A stretch of DNA of 64,000 bases from Laburnicola sp. R22_1 (lineage: Eukaryota; Ascomycota; Dothideomycetes; Pleosporales; Didymosphaeriaceae), in contig JACONQ010000004.1 in assembly GCA_014281115.1 (NCBI GenBank), forward strand, positions 2,418,001-2,482,000. The letters run 5' to 3'. This document shows, one piece after another, positions 44,843 to 57,125 of the stretch (position 1 is its first letter; each line of letters starts with the position of its first letter). The position numbers and the translations under genes are program-made. Below the pieces are notes generated by a model. That model was not told where the DNA came from, did not search any database, and saw nothing but the letters and a program-made list of their open reading frames with translations.

Positions 44843-46468
44843 ATGGCTTAATAATAATAAGCTTAATTACTATTAAAAGAAGGCAGACTTAGTCTTATCC
44901 TTATCTTAATTAAGTCTTATTCTTATTAGTTAATTTGCGCTATAGCAGCAGTCTACAATATTCCTAAATTAACTCTCTAGTCGCGCCTCTGTAGTATCTA
45001 AGCTAGAATTAAGATAATGTCTAATAAACGCAAGCTATTGCCTCTTAAAGAGCAGTCTCTTATTCGCTAGATCCTAGATCTTAATAGATAAGGCTTTCTA
45101 CTCTATATTATTAATGTGCGCTAAATGGCAGACGTCCTACTTTAAGCTTAAGGCTAGATTTCGCCTTTATAGCCTATTAGCAAGAACTAGATATTACGCT
45201 TTATTAATAGCTAGGCAGAGCTTATAACTAAGTAGAATAGAAAGCTACATACTTAGCGTACTCTCTATTAGAATTTAGTTAAGTTTAGAGTCTAGTTTAA
45301 GCTTATTAAGAATACGCGTTAGAAGTATGGCATAATAAATAAGGATATATATAATTTTAATAAGACAGAATTTATAATAGGGGTTGCTAGCACGTCTAAG
45401 ATTATTATAAGCTTTAATAGAGTTAGGCAAGTAATTACTATACAGCCTAGTAATTATAACTAGATTATAGTAATTAAATATATTAGCGTGTTAGGCTAGG
45501 CGCTCTTGCTATTTATTATACTATCTAGAAAACTACACTAAGCTAGCTAGTATTAGCTTATCCTAGGCGACTAGAGACTTATAGTAAGTAATAATAGCTA
45601 GACAACTAATAAGCTTAGCCTAGAATAGCTTAAGTACTTTAACTATTAGACTGCGTTACACTTAGCTAGAGCCTATCGTCTACTTATTCTAGATAGCTAT
45701 AGTAGCTATACGACGCCTAAGTTTAATTAGTTCTATATAGAAAATAAGATTATTTGTCTTTATATACTAGCTTATAGCTTATATCTACTATAGCTACTAG
45801 ATATTACCTACTACGCGCTACTTAAAGCTGTGTACAAATATAAGGTATCTAAGCTCACGCGCAATTATATCTTTTATATTAATAAGTAGGAATTTCTTAA
45901 TATTTATACGCATATTAGGGCTTTAGTCTTCTTAGAGCAGTTAATTAAAAGTAGCTTTTAAGTAGTAGGGCTTGTCCTACACTATCCTAAGCGCGTCCTA
46001 TTGTCGCTTACTATAGTCCGAACGCTGTCTCCCCTAAGGTAAGAAGCTAATAGTAAGAGGCGCTAGACTGCTAAGACGCCTTATATAGTTATTTAGCTAC
46101 AGTAGTAGGCCTAGCTACTGCGTAACTTCCTTAGTTATTAATTGTAGAGCCCTACACATTAGGCTCTAGCTTAGCTTATAAAAGGATATTAGATAGCAAT
46201 ACACTCTACAACAATTCTTGCTAAGGAGAACACTAAGCTATATTAGGCCAACTATCGCTAAGAGAAAAAGAGGCAACAGCAACAGTAGTATATTGCTATA
46301 GGAGGGACTCTTACAGGCCAGGAAGGTTAGAGGCTAGCTGCAGAGGCAGAAATAAGGGCGCAGGTAGATGTCCAGCGCCAGGTATCTCAGAGCTATCAGC
46401 GAGCACCACCAACGTGCTCAAAGTGCCATGTGCAAGGCCATAAGAGGACTTAATGTAGAAGCAATTAG
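44843..46468 (+). pseudogene. Fot1/pogo transposase (DDE_1), stops only
   Basis: A single frame from ATG 44843 to TAG 46468 is 541 codons long, the expected length of Fot1-type transposases, with no frameshift; many TAG and TAA codons interrupt it. Readable landmarks are AIAAVYNIPKLTL in the N-terminal helix-turn-helix, YNFNETGF (normally with Asp), GWALLPFIILS, SWTTNKLSLEWLKYF, RLLILDSYGSYTTPKF (second catalytic Asp), LLQLLDITYYALLK (third Asp) and ALA-LIKGY. The first catalytic Asp is Asn here, a G-to-A change. The tail has a zinc-knuckle pattern CSKCHVQGHKRTxC (Cx2Cx4Hx4C). Stops sit mainly at Gln and Trp codon positions, as RIP produces. It cannot be active. Confidence 0.9.
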
Positions 46469-46538
46469 GAATATTTTGCATGTATATTTATATAGGTTTA
46501 ATTTAGTTGTTGTTTAGTTATCTGTCAAAAAGGCGCAC

Positions 46539-46594
46539 GCGTTTTGGTGGGGTGCGCAGCTTAGTGGTGTACGCAGCTCACTTGTGGATTACGT
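46539..46594 (-). repeat. Right terminal inverted repeat of the pogo element
   Basis: Reads GGTGGGGTGCGCAGC and GTGAGCTGCGTAC-type words (as its complement), nearly free of RIP. It is followed by TA. Confidence 0.88.
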
Positions 46595-46596
46595 TA

Positions 46597-47974
46597 GCTT
46601 ATCTTAGGTCAGCTGTTCTTAGTAACGTTATACGTTTACCACTCTCACCATCCAACTTCCCTAGACATACTACCCTAAGCTTCTAAACCTAAACTCCATA
46701 ACCACATATCAACTCGTCCAACCTCCTCCCTTTACCTCTCCAAACCAAACTCAGATGCATTCGTAGCCTTAACCCGGGAAGCCTACCCACCACACCTTTC
46801 TTGCGACTCTCCCTCCCCACCTTCAAAACCCATCACAAACCCCGCTTAAAATCTAGAATACGCTCTACCACACTACATCCTAGCTTATCAAATATGTGAT
46901 GTGCTATACCTCTCGCCAACGACCAATTCCATAAAAGTGAACAATCCAATTCAAGACCGCTAAATTGTTCAAGTGCCAGCTGCTTCGCAACATACACCCC
47001 AGATCTTCACTGTTCTAGCTACTGACCATTAAACACATCACTCCCCTCAAGCTCTGTCCCTCAAGCCGCAATGTCTCCCTCTACATACCCATCCCCACCT
47101 ATATCTTAGACTATATATCCTATCAGCACCCCAACCTAATCAACACCACCGCACCTCCACACCCCCTCCCTAAGCTTTACACGAACCCACGCGAGAAGTG
47201 TAAAGCACATATATACGCCATGCTCATTATACCACCACCACCACCACCACCACCACCGCCGCCATCTCCAAAAAAAAAAAGAACTAACATACCAACAACC
47301 CAAAAGTACAGGCTAGAAAACCACAAACAGGATACGACGTGATAAGCCAGCCACACTAGATACCACACCAAACCACCCAAAGTGATAACTTCACTTCATT
47401 CCATCAAGGCAAAGAGAGAGAGAGAGAGAGAGAGCGGACGTGTGAAACAGTAACAACAACAGCAAAGCGGCAAAAAAACTGTCCATACGGCGCGTACACT
47501 GCCTATCATTCTGCACCAACAACAACAAGCCAGACACACAACAACCGTATCACCATCTCCCACTCCCCGCTCTAGCACCAATAACTAACTACACTACCAA
47601 AGCAACTCAACTCGTTCATTGGCTTCCCTTCACATCAAACACCCTCACACCCTCAAAATCAATCAAGCTTCAAAAGATACTATTCTCCCCCGGCGCCACC
47701 TCGCACATCTCACCCACCCACCCATCTATCTACCAATCAATCAACCACCTACAACCCTTCCCTCCCACGCCCCACGCCCCACGCCCCACGCCATCACATG
47801 CCCGTCCAGCCCCCCATGCCACGCTGAAATGCATCAAGTACCGCGCCAAAGAAAACAAAAAGAGAGAAGCGTAGATTGAAAACCTCCCAAGAACATCCAT
47901 CCACCCCCCAAATCCAGTGCTACTTTTCTCTCACACAAACACACACACCAAACCCCCCTCAAGAACAACCCTCG
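46597..47974. other. Intergenic, simple repeats only
   Basis: 1.4 kb between the transposon and the stop of the GGA gene. It contains an ACC/CCG trinucleotide run at about 47,230-47,263, an A run after it, and a GA dinucleotide run at about 47,409-47,434. It is C/A-rich in the second half, consistent with a long 3' UTR of the GGA gene. No gene is supported. Confidence 0.5.
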
Positions 47975-50297
47975 TTATGACACACCCAACGAGGAAATCT
48001 CACCCATCTCATTCTGGCTCTGCCCCCCCAGAAAATACGCAACTTTCCACCTCATCTTAATGCTACCACCAGACCCTCTTTGCACGCCATGAAGCCGTAT
48101 GTTTTGTGTGATGCCGTTGCGCTGGTTGGGACCAAGCGTGACGCCCGTCTGGTGTTCTAGCTGGAGTTGTGCACCCTATTTTGCAATTAGCATTTAGCTT
48201 AATACCGACGGGCCGAGCATATACTTTACCTTTGATGCGGCCACCTGGAAAGTCAGATCGGAAATCGGCATGGCCGTGTTGTTTGATATCCTATTTTGGA
48301 CTAGAAGCACGGTATCTGACTCTCGGGAAACGTGGAAAACGACGTTCACGGAGCTATTGGTTACGGTTATTTCTTTTGATGTGTCCGGTACAGCTGAAGC
48401 AAAAGTCCACTCATCATCGTCGTTGGACGCAGTGCTGTTTTGCGCCAGGCTGGACGTGGGTGCAGTGCCTCCAAGAAGATCGACAGCCCCTGATCCAGCT
48501 GGTTGTGTCTTGATGGATTGTTGGAATTGCATAGGCGAGCCTTGTCGGGGTGTTGGTGAATTAAGAGCAGCGAACGGATCTGGAGTTGAGCGAGCTGGCT
48601 GCGGCAGAGGCTGAGCACGACCAGAAGGTAGAGTTGATGGTATTTGAGAAGATGAACCAGCATTCGACATGGAACCAAATAGGTCGTTGATAGATTGCAC
48701 TGCATTTTGTTGTTGGGGTGGAGGTGGTGACTGCGGGACCGGCATCCCCGACAAACCCAAAACTGCATAAGGTTAGCATGTTTTTAAGAACATCTTTGCG
48801 CGCTCACTTGCCTGAACCATTAGAGCTCCCTAGCGCTATGCTGCCGGTTTGACCATAGCTAGGACCGCCGAGCGAGAGACCTAGAAGATCATCTTCCAAA
48901 GCGTTGCCCTTCGGAGCTGGTTGTTCTCCGCTACCGGACGCTGCGTTTGCGGGCGCTGGCGCGGGTTCTTCTTGGTCTCCAAAATCGATTAGGTTGAGAG
49001 TATTATCCGGGCCCTTGGAAACACCAGCTCCGCTCTTGCCTAATGTGCCTTGGGGAATCCTGTTTGCCGCTTCAATGTCGCCCTTTTTGAATAATTTGTA
49101 TCTTTCTATTGTCCGATGTATGCTGTCGTTGATTTCGAAGAGCTTGGCTACCGCTTCGGTGTCTTCCGACTCCTCCTCACACATCTTCTGGATCTTGGGC
49201 TGAGCGCTCTGCAGTGCGTTGGCAAGTTCCTGAGTGTGTTAGTACCGTTGACGAAGTACTCTCCTAAAAGTATACCGACCTCGAAGACGTCGCCCTCTTT
49301 GATTTGATCTCCAGGCTTGTAGCCTTGCAACATTTCCTCAAGTATTCTCGCCTTCTGTTGTATCCTAGAGACTTCTTCGGCAGCCTTGGCACGATAATCC
49401 GTCTTGTTTCTCGTATCGTAGCCTGCCATGACCTTCATCAGCTTGTTGGCCTCCTGCAGGTCCTGCGGGCCACCGCGCCGGATGAGTTCTTGGAGTTTTG
49501 CGGATTGCGCTTCTCGTTCCTCCTCCTCCATCTCCTCAGCTGAGCGAAGGTTCTATTCCACAATCAGCATTTCACTGCGTACCGTTTCTCCGCATACGTA
49601 CATCGCTTGGGTTGAGCACTGCCGCGTCTTCTTTCCGGACCTCGGGAAACATGTACCCTTTGTAACTGAGAAGCCTGTGCATGTCCCTTATATAGCCAAG
49701 ATCGTCCTTGTACCGTGAAGTCTGACATATTGTTTGCCGCCATTCCTCAATCAGCTCGAGGATCTTACTCTGCACTCGCGACGCATGCACCGGAGGACGT
49801 TCGGGGAAGCGGCGAACGAGCTCGTTGAGAAATTCTTTTGTGCTGATCTGAAGGTGGAAGGGGTATCCGCAGTTCTTGACGCAGATGTCGAGGAGCTGTC
49901 TCGGGTGAGCGACGCGCAATGGTAGTAGGTGGGTAATCGTACGTTGAGCGCAAGTAGGGCAACATTCTGATTGCGATGGTTGACATAGTGGCATATAGTG
50001 ACGGCTGCTTCGCGAGGCCTGCATATCGCGTCAGCTGCCTACCACATGGTATAGAGTGTGGTTTCGTACGCAGAGCCCTTCTTGGTATTGATCAGGTCGC
50101 TGATCTCGAGGTTCAAGGCCAGGTTGGGTTCGAAGTTCTGCGGATCGCAGGCATTTACTGCATATAGCCGTCAGCACTGCGCCCACTCGGTTCGAGCACA
50201 AGGACACACATATGAAGCGCTGCAGCTGTGAAGTCGGCGCCTCTCCCCAGCCGCCGTAACGGTCGCGGGCGGCCATCCGGGCGGATGCCGCCTCCAT
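47975..50297 (-). CDS. GGA clathrin adaptor (VHS-GAT-GAE)
   Basis: Eight exons (50297-50210, 50157-50070, 50018-49943, 49895-49602, 49552-49280, 49229-48812, 48762-48230, 48175-47975) join in phase to give 656 residues. The VHS domain spans roughly residues 25-165 (ACDPQNFEPNLALNLEISDLI, GYPFHLQISTKEFLNELVRRF). The GAT domain follows at about 185-310 (ELIRRGGPQDLQEANKLMKVMAGYD). The hinge has acidic clusters, and the C-terminal GAE ear ends in KMRWKVAYFLGGQSQNEMGEIS-type sequence. GGA proteins bind Arf1-GTP at the trans-Golgi and load cargo into clathrin carriers toward endosomes. The sixth intron appears to start with GCAAGT. The start at 50297 is the first ATG after an upstream stop. Confidence 0.92.
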
Positions 50298-50661
50298 TGA
50301 CGTCGCGTCGGAGTCCCAGGCTGGTCAAAGAAGGGGAAGGAAGACCAGGATCAGGTACGCGCGGGGGCGCGAGGCTTCGAGCTGTGGATGGTGTTGGGGG
50401 AGATGTTCTAGCCAGCCGCTTGGTACGGCGGCGGGGCTCCAACGCGCACAGCCATATCTCGTCTTGGCGCTACGTAAGGCCACACCATCTTTCCCTCCAC
50501 GCCACAACGATTCTCAACCATTGACATCACATGTGGTCTGCCATTTCAGCTTATATACTTGCAGCATTGCAATGGCTTCTGCAATCGGCCGTATCGATTC
50601 TATTGACTCCCTACAATGACGCCAGGACCCGCACGCATTCGCATCAGGCCCTTAGACCACC

Positions 50662-53600
50662 CTAAAACCCAAACTTACTCTTAATAGCCCCCGTAACCAA
50701 CCCCCTCTTCTGCTTCGCAACATACTTGTTGACATCATCCGCCCACCCCTTGCTATTATTGCTCAAGTTTTCCATATTATCGCCGACGAGATTCAACTTC
50801 TCTGTCCGCTCGCTGAGTTGTCTAGATGCCCACGCACCCCATCCCTCCTCTGACTGCGCTGGCGCAGATGCAGAAGATGCACCAGGCTGGCCGACGCGAC
50901 GCGCATCCCGGCGTCGCTGTTCATCTTCTGAACGGGCCTGGGCGAGCATGCGTTTCGAGGGCGGGCGATTGGGTCCGCCGATGAGGAGATCCATGTCTTC
51001 CAGCGTGACGTATTGTGTCCCCGAGATCCATTGGATGTTTGAGATAGTGGGGCGAGGCGGTATGAGGAGGTCTGGATTTAGAAGAGTATCTCGAGATTGG
51101 TCGCTGTGTGAAGTAAGTAATGCAAAGATATTATGTGAAAAGGAGGATATCTTACAGCTTCAAGTTCGTGCCAAATACGTTGATTAGCGCCATCTCAGCC
51201 GGTCCCACCCAGCCAAGTATGTCTCCTGTGCCTGTGATCACAGCTTCAGAGAACCGCCGCGGGTCTAGGACATCCGACACCTTGACGGCCCCAATCTCTT
51301 TCATGGCAGGTATTGAATAGCCCCTGGCAAAACCATCACCATATAGACCAAGGAGGGCATAGCCCAGATCCTGGTAACGCACAACTGCAGCCGAGTCACA
51401 CAAGAACTCATTCCAGGACTTGTGCGCGCCTTTGTGCGTTGCCGGCTGGAAGATTCTGGCTCCAGACGAAGTTACTGCAAGCAGGACGCCGTTGATTGTG
51501 ATTCCATTCCGTAACCCGGAAACCGCGGATTGAGAGGCCAAGGCAGGGCGTCCCGAGTCCGCATGCATGGGGCTGATGCTAATAACTTTATCATCCAATG
51601 CACAAACACCAGCGAAGCTGACAGAGTAGCGTCCATCTGCTCCAGGAAGGACTTTGAAGGTTGCGATATGGCCCAAATTTGTACCTACATGCAGCAGAAT
51701 GCTCGAATAATCATCATCTTCAAGGGTCATGACACTGAACTCAATGCTCGTTGGCCACTCTAATTTCGGCGTTGTTTGGGATGAGCTTTTTCGAAAGCTG
51801 CTACGCTTGTCAACTTTGATAAATTCGGACACATTGGCATGGTAGATGATGGCTGGGCCCCTTAGATCAATGATCGCAAGACTACCACCTTCGAAACCAG
51901 CGGCAACAAAGCCAACATCCGAGTGTTTTAGTGCTGTTACAGGTCCATTGCCTTCGTTTAAGAGCGTGGTAGGCAACATGCCCTCCTTCAAAGGTGCTTC
52001 GGTCCGATCGGTGATGTCTGTTAGAGCGCCTGACGCATTCTCGCCTGGTGGAATGTCTTGGCCTGGATGTTTGTTGATTCCCCATCGGAAGACCACAACC
52101 TCGCCAGATCTCAATCCGACTGACAGTTCAGATGCTGCGCCTGCGTACGAGATTTGCGTGACCTCGACATGGTCATGTCGGCCTACAGCACGGGCTACGT
52201 CAAGTTGAACTAGTGTATCGTTTTCAATCTCGTCTGCGTGGCCTGCGTCCCACAGTCTGACTGTACCATCCGCATGCGATGTTTGGACAATGTTACGATG
52301 CTCAAACCGCTTCAGCGGATAGTTCGCTTCGTGGCCACCTGTGATAAACTTCGGACCCTGTTGCCGTTTCTCCATCATCCCTAACCATCTTGTTCGTTCA
52401 ACAGGAGCTAAGCTGGCATGGCTGACAAAGGGATGTACGAGTGTGAGGGAGAGATGCAATTGATTGGTAGGTGTAATGGGCATCCCGCTTGGAAACGAGA
52501 GTGTGATGAGCTCGCCAGACGCCAACAATGCGATAGCAGCTATCGGGTCCTGGCATCCCGCAAAATGGGGGCTGGAACGAGGTATGAGGCACAAGTCGAC
52601 CACTTCAGTACCTGGTGGACACGGTAGGATTCTTTGACGTTTGGGATTCTCAAAGTGATCGGAGAGTATTTGCCAGGTTGAAGTGTTGTAGATTGGCGTA
52701 CGCCCCAGTTCAAAAAAGGTCAAGCTTTTTGCCTCAATATTGGAGGGTTGTCCTCCGGCAACAAGGATTCCAGTATCGTCCGGATCCTCATTCGCACACC
52801 AAGTAATTTTGAAAATGGGGCTCTTGAGCGCAAAGGTGCCGGGACCAGCGCCAGGACTGAATGTCCCTGGTCCTGGCTTGTCCACGCTCGTGTCCGTCAA
52901 CGTCCTAGCTTGTATAATCCTGCCATCCTTTGGGTCCCAAATGACGAGACTGCTGTCCTCGTGTCCGGTCAACACAAAGGTGCCTGTGGGATGCCAAACC
53001 GCCTGCGTCAAGCGCGGGCTCCTCTCTTTGAAGATGGAACTGGGGTCTGAGTCGCCTCCAGGTGCGCCTTTAGGTAGCACGTAGTCGAAGTACTTGACAG
53101 CTTTGTTCTGCTTGAACGAGTATATTACTGCTCCTGCGTTGTATCCGATCAACAGCGTTCCGATGTCGCGCGGGTGCAACGAGAGCGAAACGACGGCCGT
53201 TAGCCTCGACTGCGGGAACTGCGCCCTCCATAGATTCGGTATTTTGAATTGGGTGAGATGCTCCCTGTCCAGGTCATAGGCCAGCACGTCTCCAGTCTGT
53301 GTCCCCAGCAGCGCGTAGTCAAGCGTGGGGTCGCTGTGCAGCGCGGTGATCTTGGCGGGCGGAGAGTAGGCATTCGACAGCTTCTTGGTCGCCAACGAGA
53401 AGATGGACAGGTCGTTCCTCGAGTCGACGCATAGCAGCTTCTCCGCACAGAACTGCAGTATCTTTACTGAGCTCGGGTGGGAGAGATGGAAGACGACCTC
53501 GACGCGCTTCTGGCCGAAGATGTAGATCTGCCCGGCTCCGAACTTGCTCTCGTTGGTGCCGACGGCGAGGAGGCCTTGTACGGGGTCGTATGCGATTTGC

Positions 53601-53767
53601 GATATCTGGCTGTTGATTCCGAAGTTCTTGATCTACACGCGACGGTTAGCTCGCAGCCGCAGCGGGGGCAGACAGCCTACGTGATCGAGCACAAACAGAT
53701 CAGCGCCCAGGCCAGTAGAAAGATCGTGGGGCACGCCGGCCTGCTTTCCGCGCAAGAGGTGCGACAT
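50662..53767 (-). CDS. SRO7: Sro7/Lgl-family exocytosis protein
   Basis: Three exons (53767-53681, 53632-51156, 51103-50662) join in phase over introns of 48 and 52 bp to give 1001 residues. The N-terminus MSHLLRGKQAGVPHDLS is typical of the family. Two WD40 beta-propellers cover residues 30-870 (ALLGTQTGDVLAYDL, AVWHPTGTFVLTGHEDSSLVIWD, VQTSHADGTVRLWDAG, VGLRSGEVVVFRWG). A C-terminal tail (RTEKLNLVGDNMENLSNNSKGWADDVNKYV) resembles an R-SNARE helix. Sro7-type proteins bind the plasma-membrane SNARE Sec9 and the Rab Sec4 and promote polarised exocytosis. Length is close to yeast Sro7 (1033). It is two genes away from the unrecognised Q/P-rich gene and next to the GGA adaptor; both act after the Golgi, though adjacency alone does not show functional linkage. 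Confidence 0.92.
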
Positions 53768-54277
53768 GACGGCGGCGCATGTCTTTCTTTGTGTCTGTGG
53801 GCTGAAGGCAACCTGCAGGCCCTGCACACGCACTTGGTCTCGGTCACCGGCACGGCAAGGCACAGGCACACGCGTCCAGGTTGCTTAGGTAGCACCCAGG
53901 ACCCTGCATGACGTAGATGCGGGGCAACTGTTAGCGACCTTCTTGCAACCATCTTCTCCTCACTGGAGCACTTCATTCGAACATTGTTGGACTACCTACG
54001 TCTCCATGACAATTCACATCCTATTACATGCCTTCTTCTTCCTATGCTAAAGTTGCTTTTCGAAAATGCCTAACCGCCATCGTCTCGGCGGGTATTCGTA
54101 CAAGCACCCCCGAACGGAAAAGAATCCAGAGAGCAGCCCAAAGCCGGATTAAGCCCGTCCGCCCAGTCCCTAGCCTTACAGGACGATACCAACATTGAAC
54201 GCCGTGGACATGGTCTAATTGGTATCCAAGCTATCTCAGATAAACACCAGAACGCCTAGTGCCGTGCAAAATGCATC
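53768..54277. other. Upstream region of the Sro7 gene
   Basis: 0.5 kb with no supported frame. It lies between the Sro7 start and the stop of the next minus-strand gene and should contain the Sro7 promoter. Confidence 0.45.
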
Positions 54278-57125
54278 TCAAGTCGCCATGGGCGCCCCGT
54301 TGGGCTGCCCTCCATATTGTCCGTTGGGAGGGGGCTGAGGAGTCCCGGAGCCCTGCCTGTTGAAGCTGTTTTGTGCTGCGAGCCGGGCCTGTGTTTGCGA
54401 CGCTTGTTGTCGGTCCAACATCATCTGTTGGGGGTTTGCACTGAAACCAGGAGTCGAAGGAGCTCCGGGCGTGTGAGGTTGCGGGTTTCCATACTGCGAC
54501 GGAGGATAGTAAGTACTGCGCATCTGGCCACCAGCGCCAAATCCAGACCGGGATCCGTAGCTCGGCTGAGCAGCTGTTGGGGCCGCCTTCAATGGCGACG
54601 CAGTACGCGTCCGAGTATTGGGAGTTGCTCCGTACATCGGGGCCACATTTTGGGACCGTTGATAGTAACCGTTCGGCGTGGGCTGTGAATACCGGCTAGC
54701 TGGTTGTGGCTGCGGAGTGGAACTGTAGTATTGCGAAGTGGTAGTACCGCCGTAAGTGCTTGGCTGGGTAGACCGTTGCGTATAATACTGGCCTGCAGGT
54801 GCTTGCGCATAGGATGTCCTAGGTGTCTGTTGACCGTAAGCTTGGGTTGCCGGAAAACTTGGCCTAGGGGTAGCATGGGATGGTACTGGAGCCTGGTATA
54901 CCTGTGTCGTCCCAGCAGAGGAGCGCTGATAGTGAACCGAAGGAGACCGGTGGGTGGATTGCTGTTGAGGGTAGTAAGATGGAGCAGCTTGCACCGGCCG
55001 AGCACCGGAATGCATCGACGGCGTTGAGCGGCTGTATTGCGTGTTGCTCGGAGGGTAATGCGAGTGAGCGCCAGATCCACCAGACGCCATACGGGGCAAT
55101 GTGGAGGGAGCTGCCGGGGCTGCTACCGGTACTTTCGCGAGTCTAGAAGATTGGTCGTCCTCGAGGACGCCACGGGTATTTCTGTTTTCCACGAGCATGG
55201 TCCGGCTGATGTTAAGCTCCTCTAATTGATCGCCATTGAGTTTGGAAACGGCGTAAGGCGGTAACTGCGAAATCATTAAAGTTAGCTGCGATTTGAGAAT
55301 CTGGTAGACATCTATCTCTTCCGAAGACGGGGTAGATGGACTCCCGGCGAGTGATGCCAACGACGAGTTTTGTATCACTGGTGTGCGTGGATTGGTGGCC
55401 AAAGACGAATTTCGTATCCTTTGGTGAGATGCCAATGTTTCGAGAAGCTCAGATATCTCTTTGAGCACCTCTTCTGTACCCTTGTCAAGTTTACTTTTCT
55501 CGTCCGCCTCTGGAAAGGGACCACCTTCGATCGGCTCGAAGCTCTCCACGGCGTCCTTAAAGGCCTCGTTTTCGTCGGCTTCAGGTGTATCGATTGCCGT
55601 ATCGGAAGTCTCGCCCAGACCAAGCAGTTCCGGATCAATCGGGAACACTTCGCTAAAGCGCTTTGCGCCCACCTTCTGCCACCAGACCATGTTCTTAGTC
55701 TCTTCTGGAACGATAGCAGAGGTATCGTCGTGGCTGGGTGCGAAACTGGAGTAAGCGCTGCGAAAGAGAGCATCTTCCTTGGCCTGCTTCACAGCTGCAA
55801 GGGTGGTCTCGGATGGTGGCTGTTGTGCTTCGCCCATGCTAAGGGCTCGCTGCCTGCTCTTCTTCTTCTCGGTGGGTGATGTGGGATCTTTCGGCATGTC
55901 CGTTCCGCCATATCCTAACCAATGACTAGTGGACAGATTTTGGTTGGCGTAGGAATGGGAGCCCTTACGACTCGGTTTGGGCACTTCTGGCGGAGCAAAG
56001 GTTACGGTGCTACCCTTGGTGGTAAGGGGTTTCGCAAGCTTGGGAGGGCTGAGCTGCGGGAGGTGCGCGGGCGCCTTGAACACCTTTCCAATGGTTGCAT
56101 TCGCTTGTCTTTTCTCGTCCACGTCGTCCGGCAGGGGAAATACCTCGGTAGTAGAGATGATGTTGGGCAGAGTAGACTCGCGAAGCGGGAGTGTAACTTT
56201 TGCTGACATGTCCAGCGCAGAAGACCCCTTGGTAGGAGCGACGGAGTGGAGCCGTTGCAAGCTCGAGAAAAGCTGCTTCGGACCTTGAGCGCTTCCAAAT
56301 ACAGTGAGGACCGTCCGGCTCTCGGGGAGCTCCTCCTTGATCAGCGCAGGCTTCTCATTTTGGTTGCCAGTGTCGTTGTTCGCTGTGTTGTCCAGTGCCT
56401 CTGTCTTAGCGTCGATGTGCGCTCTCAGAACTTGTTCCCGTGTGATCAAACTCTTTAGGAGCTTCCAGAAGGCCAGCACGCTGGCTTGTAAGCGAGTATC
56501 CTCGGGTGTTGAGGGTGCTGTAGCCAGTTCGCCAGCGCCGGCACTGGCAAGGATGTCGGTAGTCACCGTTTCCACGTCCTTCTCCAGCGCTTCGAAGGAG
56601 TCATAGGAACGGCTCTGGATTAGACTCGTAATGGTAGTTGAGCGTCCTGGAGGCGTCAACTTGGCGCGCTTCGCGTCAGCCTCGCCGGATGCAGCTCGAG
56701 CGGCTGATGCCGTGACAGTATGTGTGAGGATCGAAGGCTGAGTGTCATAGCTGGTCCATGTTAGCAAGTGTGCGACCAAGGCTGCGAGATAGCGTATAGA
56801 GGGGCATGAGCTAGTAGATACTATCGGCGCATAGCATAGTAAAGAATGTTGCGCCCATGTCGAGAAAGGCAATGGCGGGCGGAACAAGAGAACGAGAGGA
56901 ATGCCATGTTGACAAGGCGGGGAGAGGCGTCTCATACTTTTCCAATATCGAAAGAATATCCTCGAGTGCAGTCTGCAGCGAGCGTGTTGTACTGTTGACG
57001 AGTTTGGCGGGCGCGCCGTTGAGGACACTGGTGTCGGTATCGGTGCGTTTCCGCTTCGCGATCGAGGGCGAGGAGGGCGCGGGTGGGTGCGAGGGCGGGG
57101 TCAGGGCTCCGTTGGCGGTGGTCAT
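54278..57125 (-). CDS. Q/P/S/Y-rich protein, unrecognised
   Basis: Two exons, 57125-56938 and 56750-54278, separated by a 187-bp intron (GTATGA...CCAG), give 886 residues. The start MTTANGALTPPSHP is followed by a basic, probably nuclear stretch (KRKRTDTD). Helical segments follow (STTITSLIQSRSYDSFEALEKDVE, LKSLITREQVLRAHIDAKTE). A central segment HWLGYGGTDMPKDP...ETKNMVWWQKVGAKRFSEVF looks conserved. The last 250 residues are Gln/Pro/Ser/Tyr-rich and low complexity, like prion-like regions. The pattern suggests a chromatin or transcription-associated protein, but I cannot name a family. The intron is longer than others in the window; an extra small exon inside it cannot be excluded. Confidence 0.7.

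Larger units (their letters stand above)
44761..46594 (+). mobile_element. Fot1/pogo-type Tc1-mariner transposon, RIP-inactivated
   Basis: 1834 bp bounded by inverted repeats of at least 56 bp: left 44761-44816 (starts ACGTAATCTACTAGTGAGC) and right 46539-46594 (reverse complement starts ACGTAATCCACAAGTGAGC). They differ at 10 positions, nine of them transitions. TA dinucleotides flank both sides (44759-44760 and 46595-46596), the target duplication expected of Tc1-mariner elements. The single gene inside fills most of the length. Size, TIR type and TA target all match Fot1-like elements. It is structurally complete, so it was a functional element before mutation. Confidence 0.9.

Noticed and set aside
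47230..47434. Trinucleotide and GA repeats as regulatory elements
   Set aside because: Simple repeats of this length are common in fungal UTRs; nothing else supports a function.
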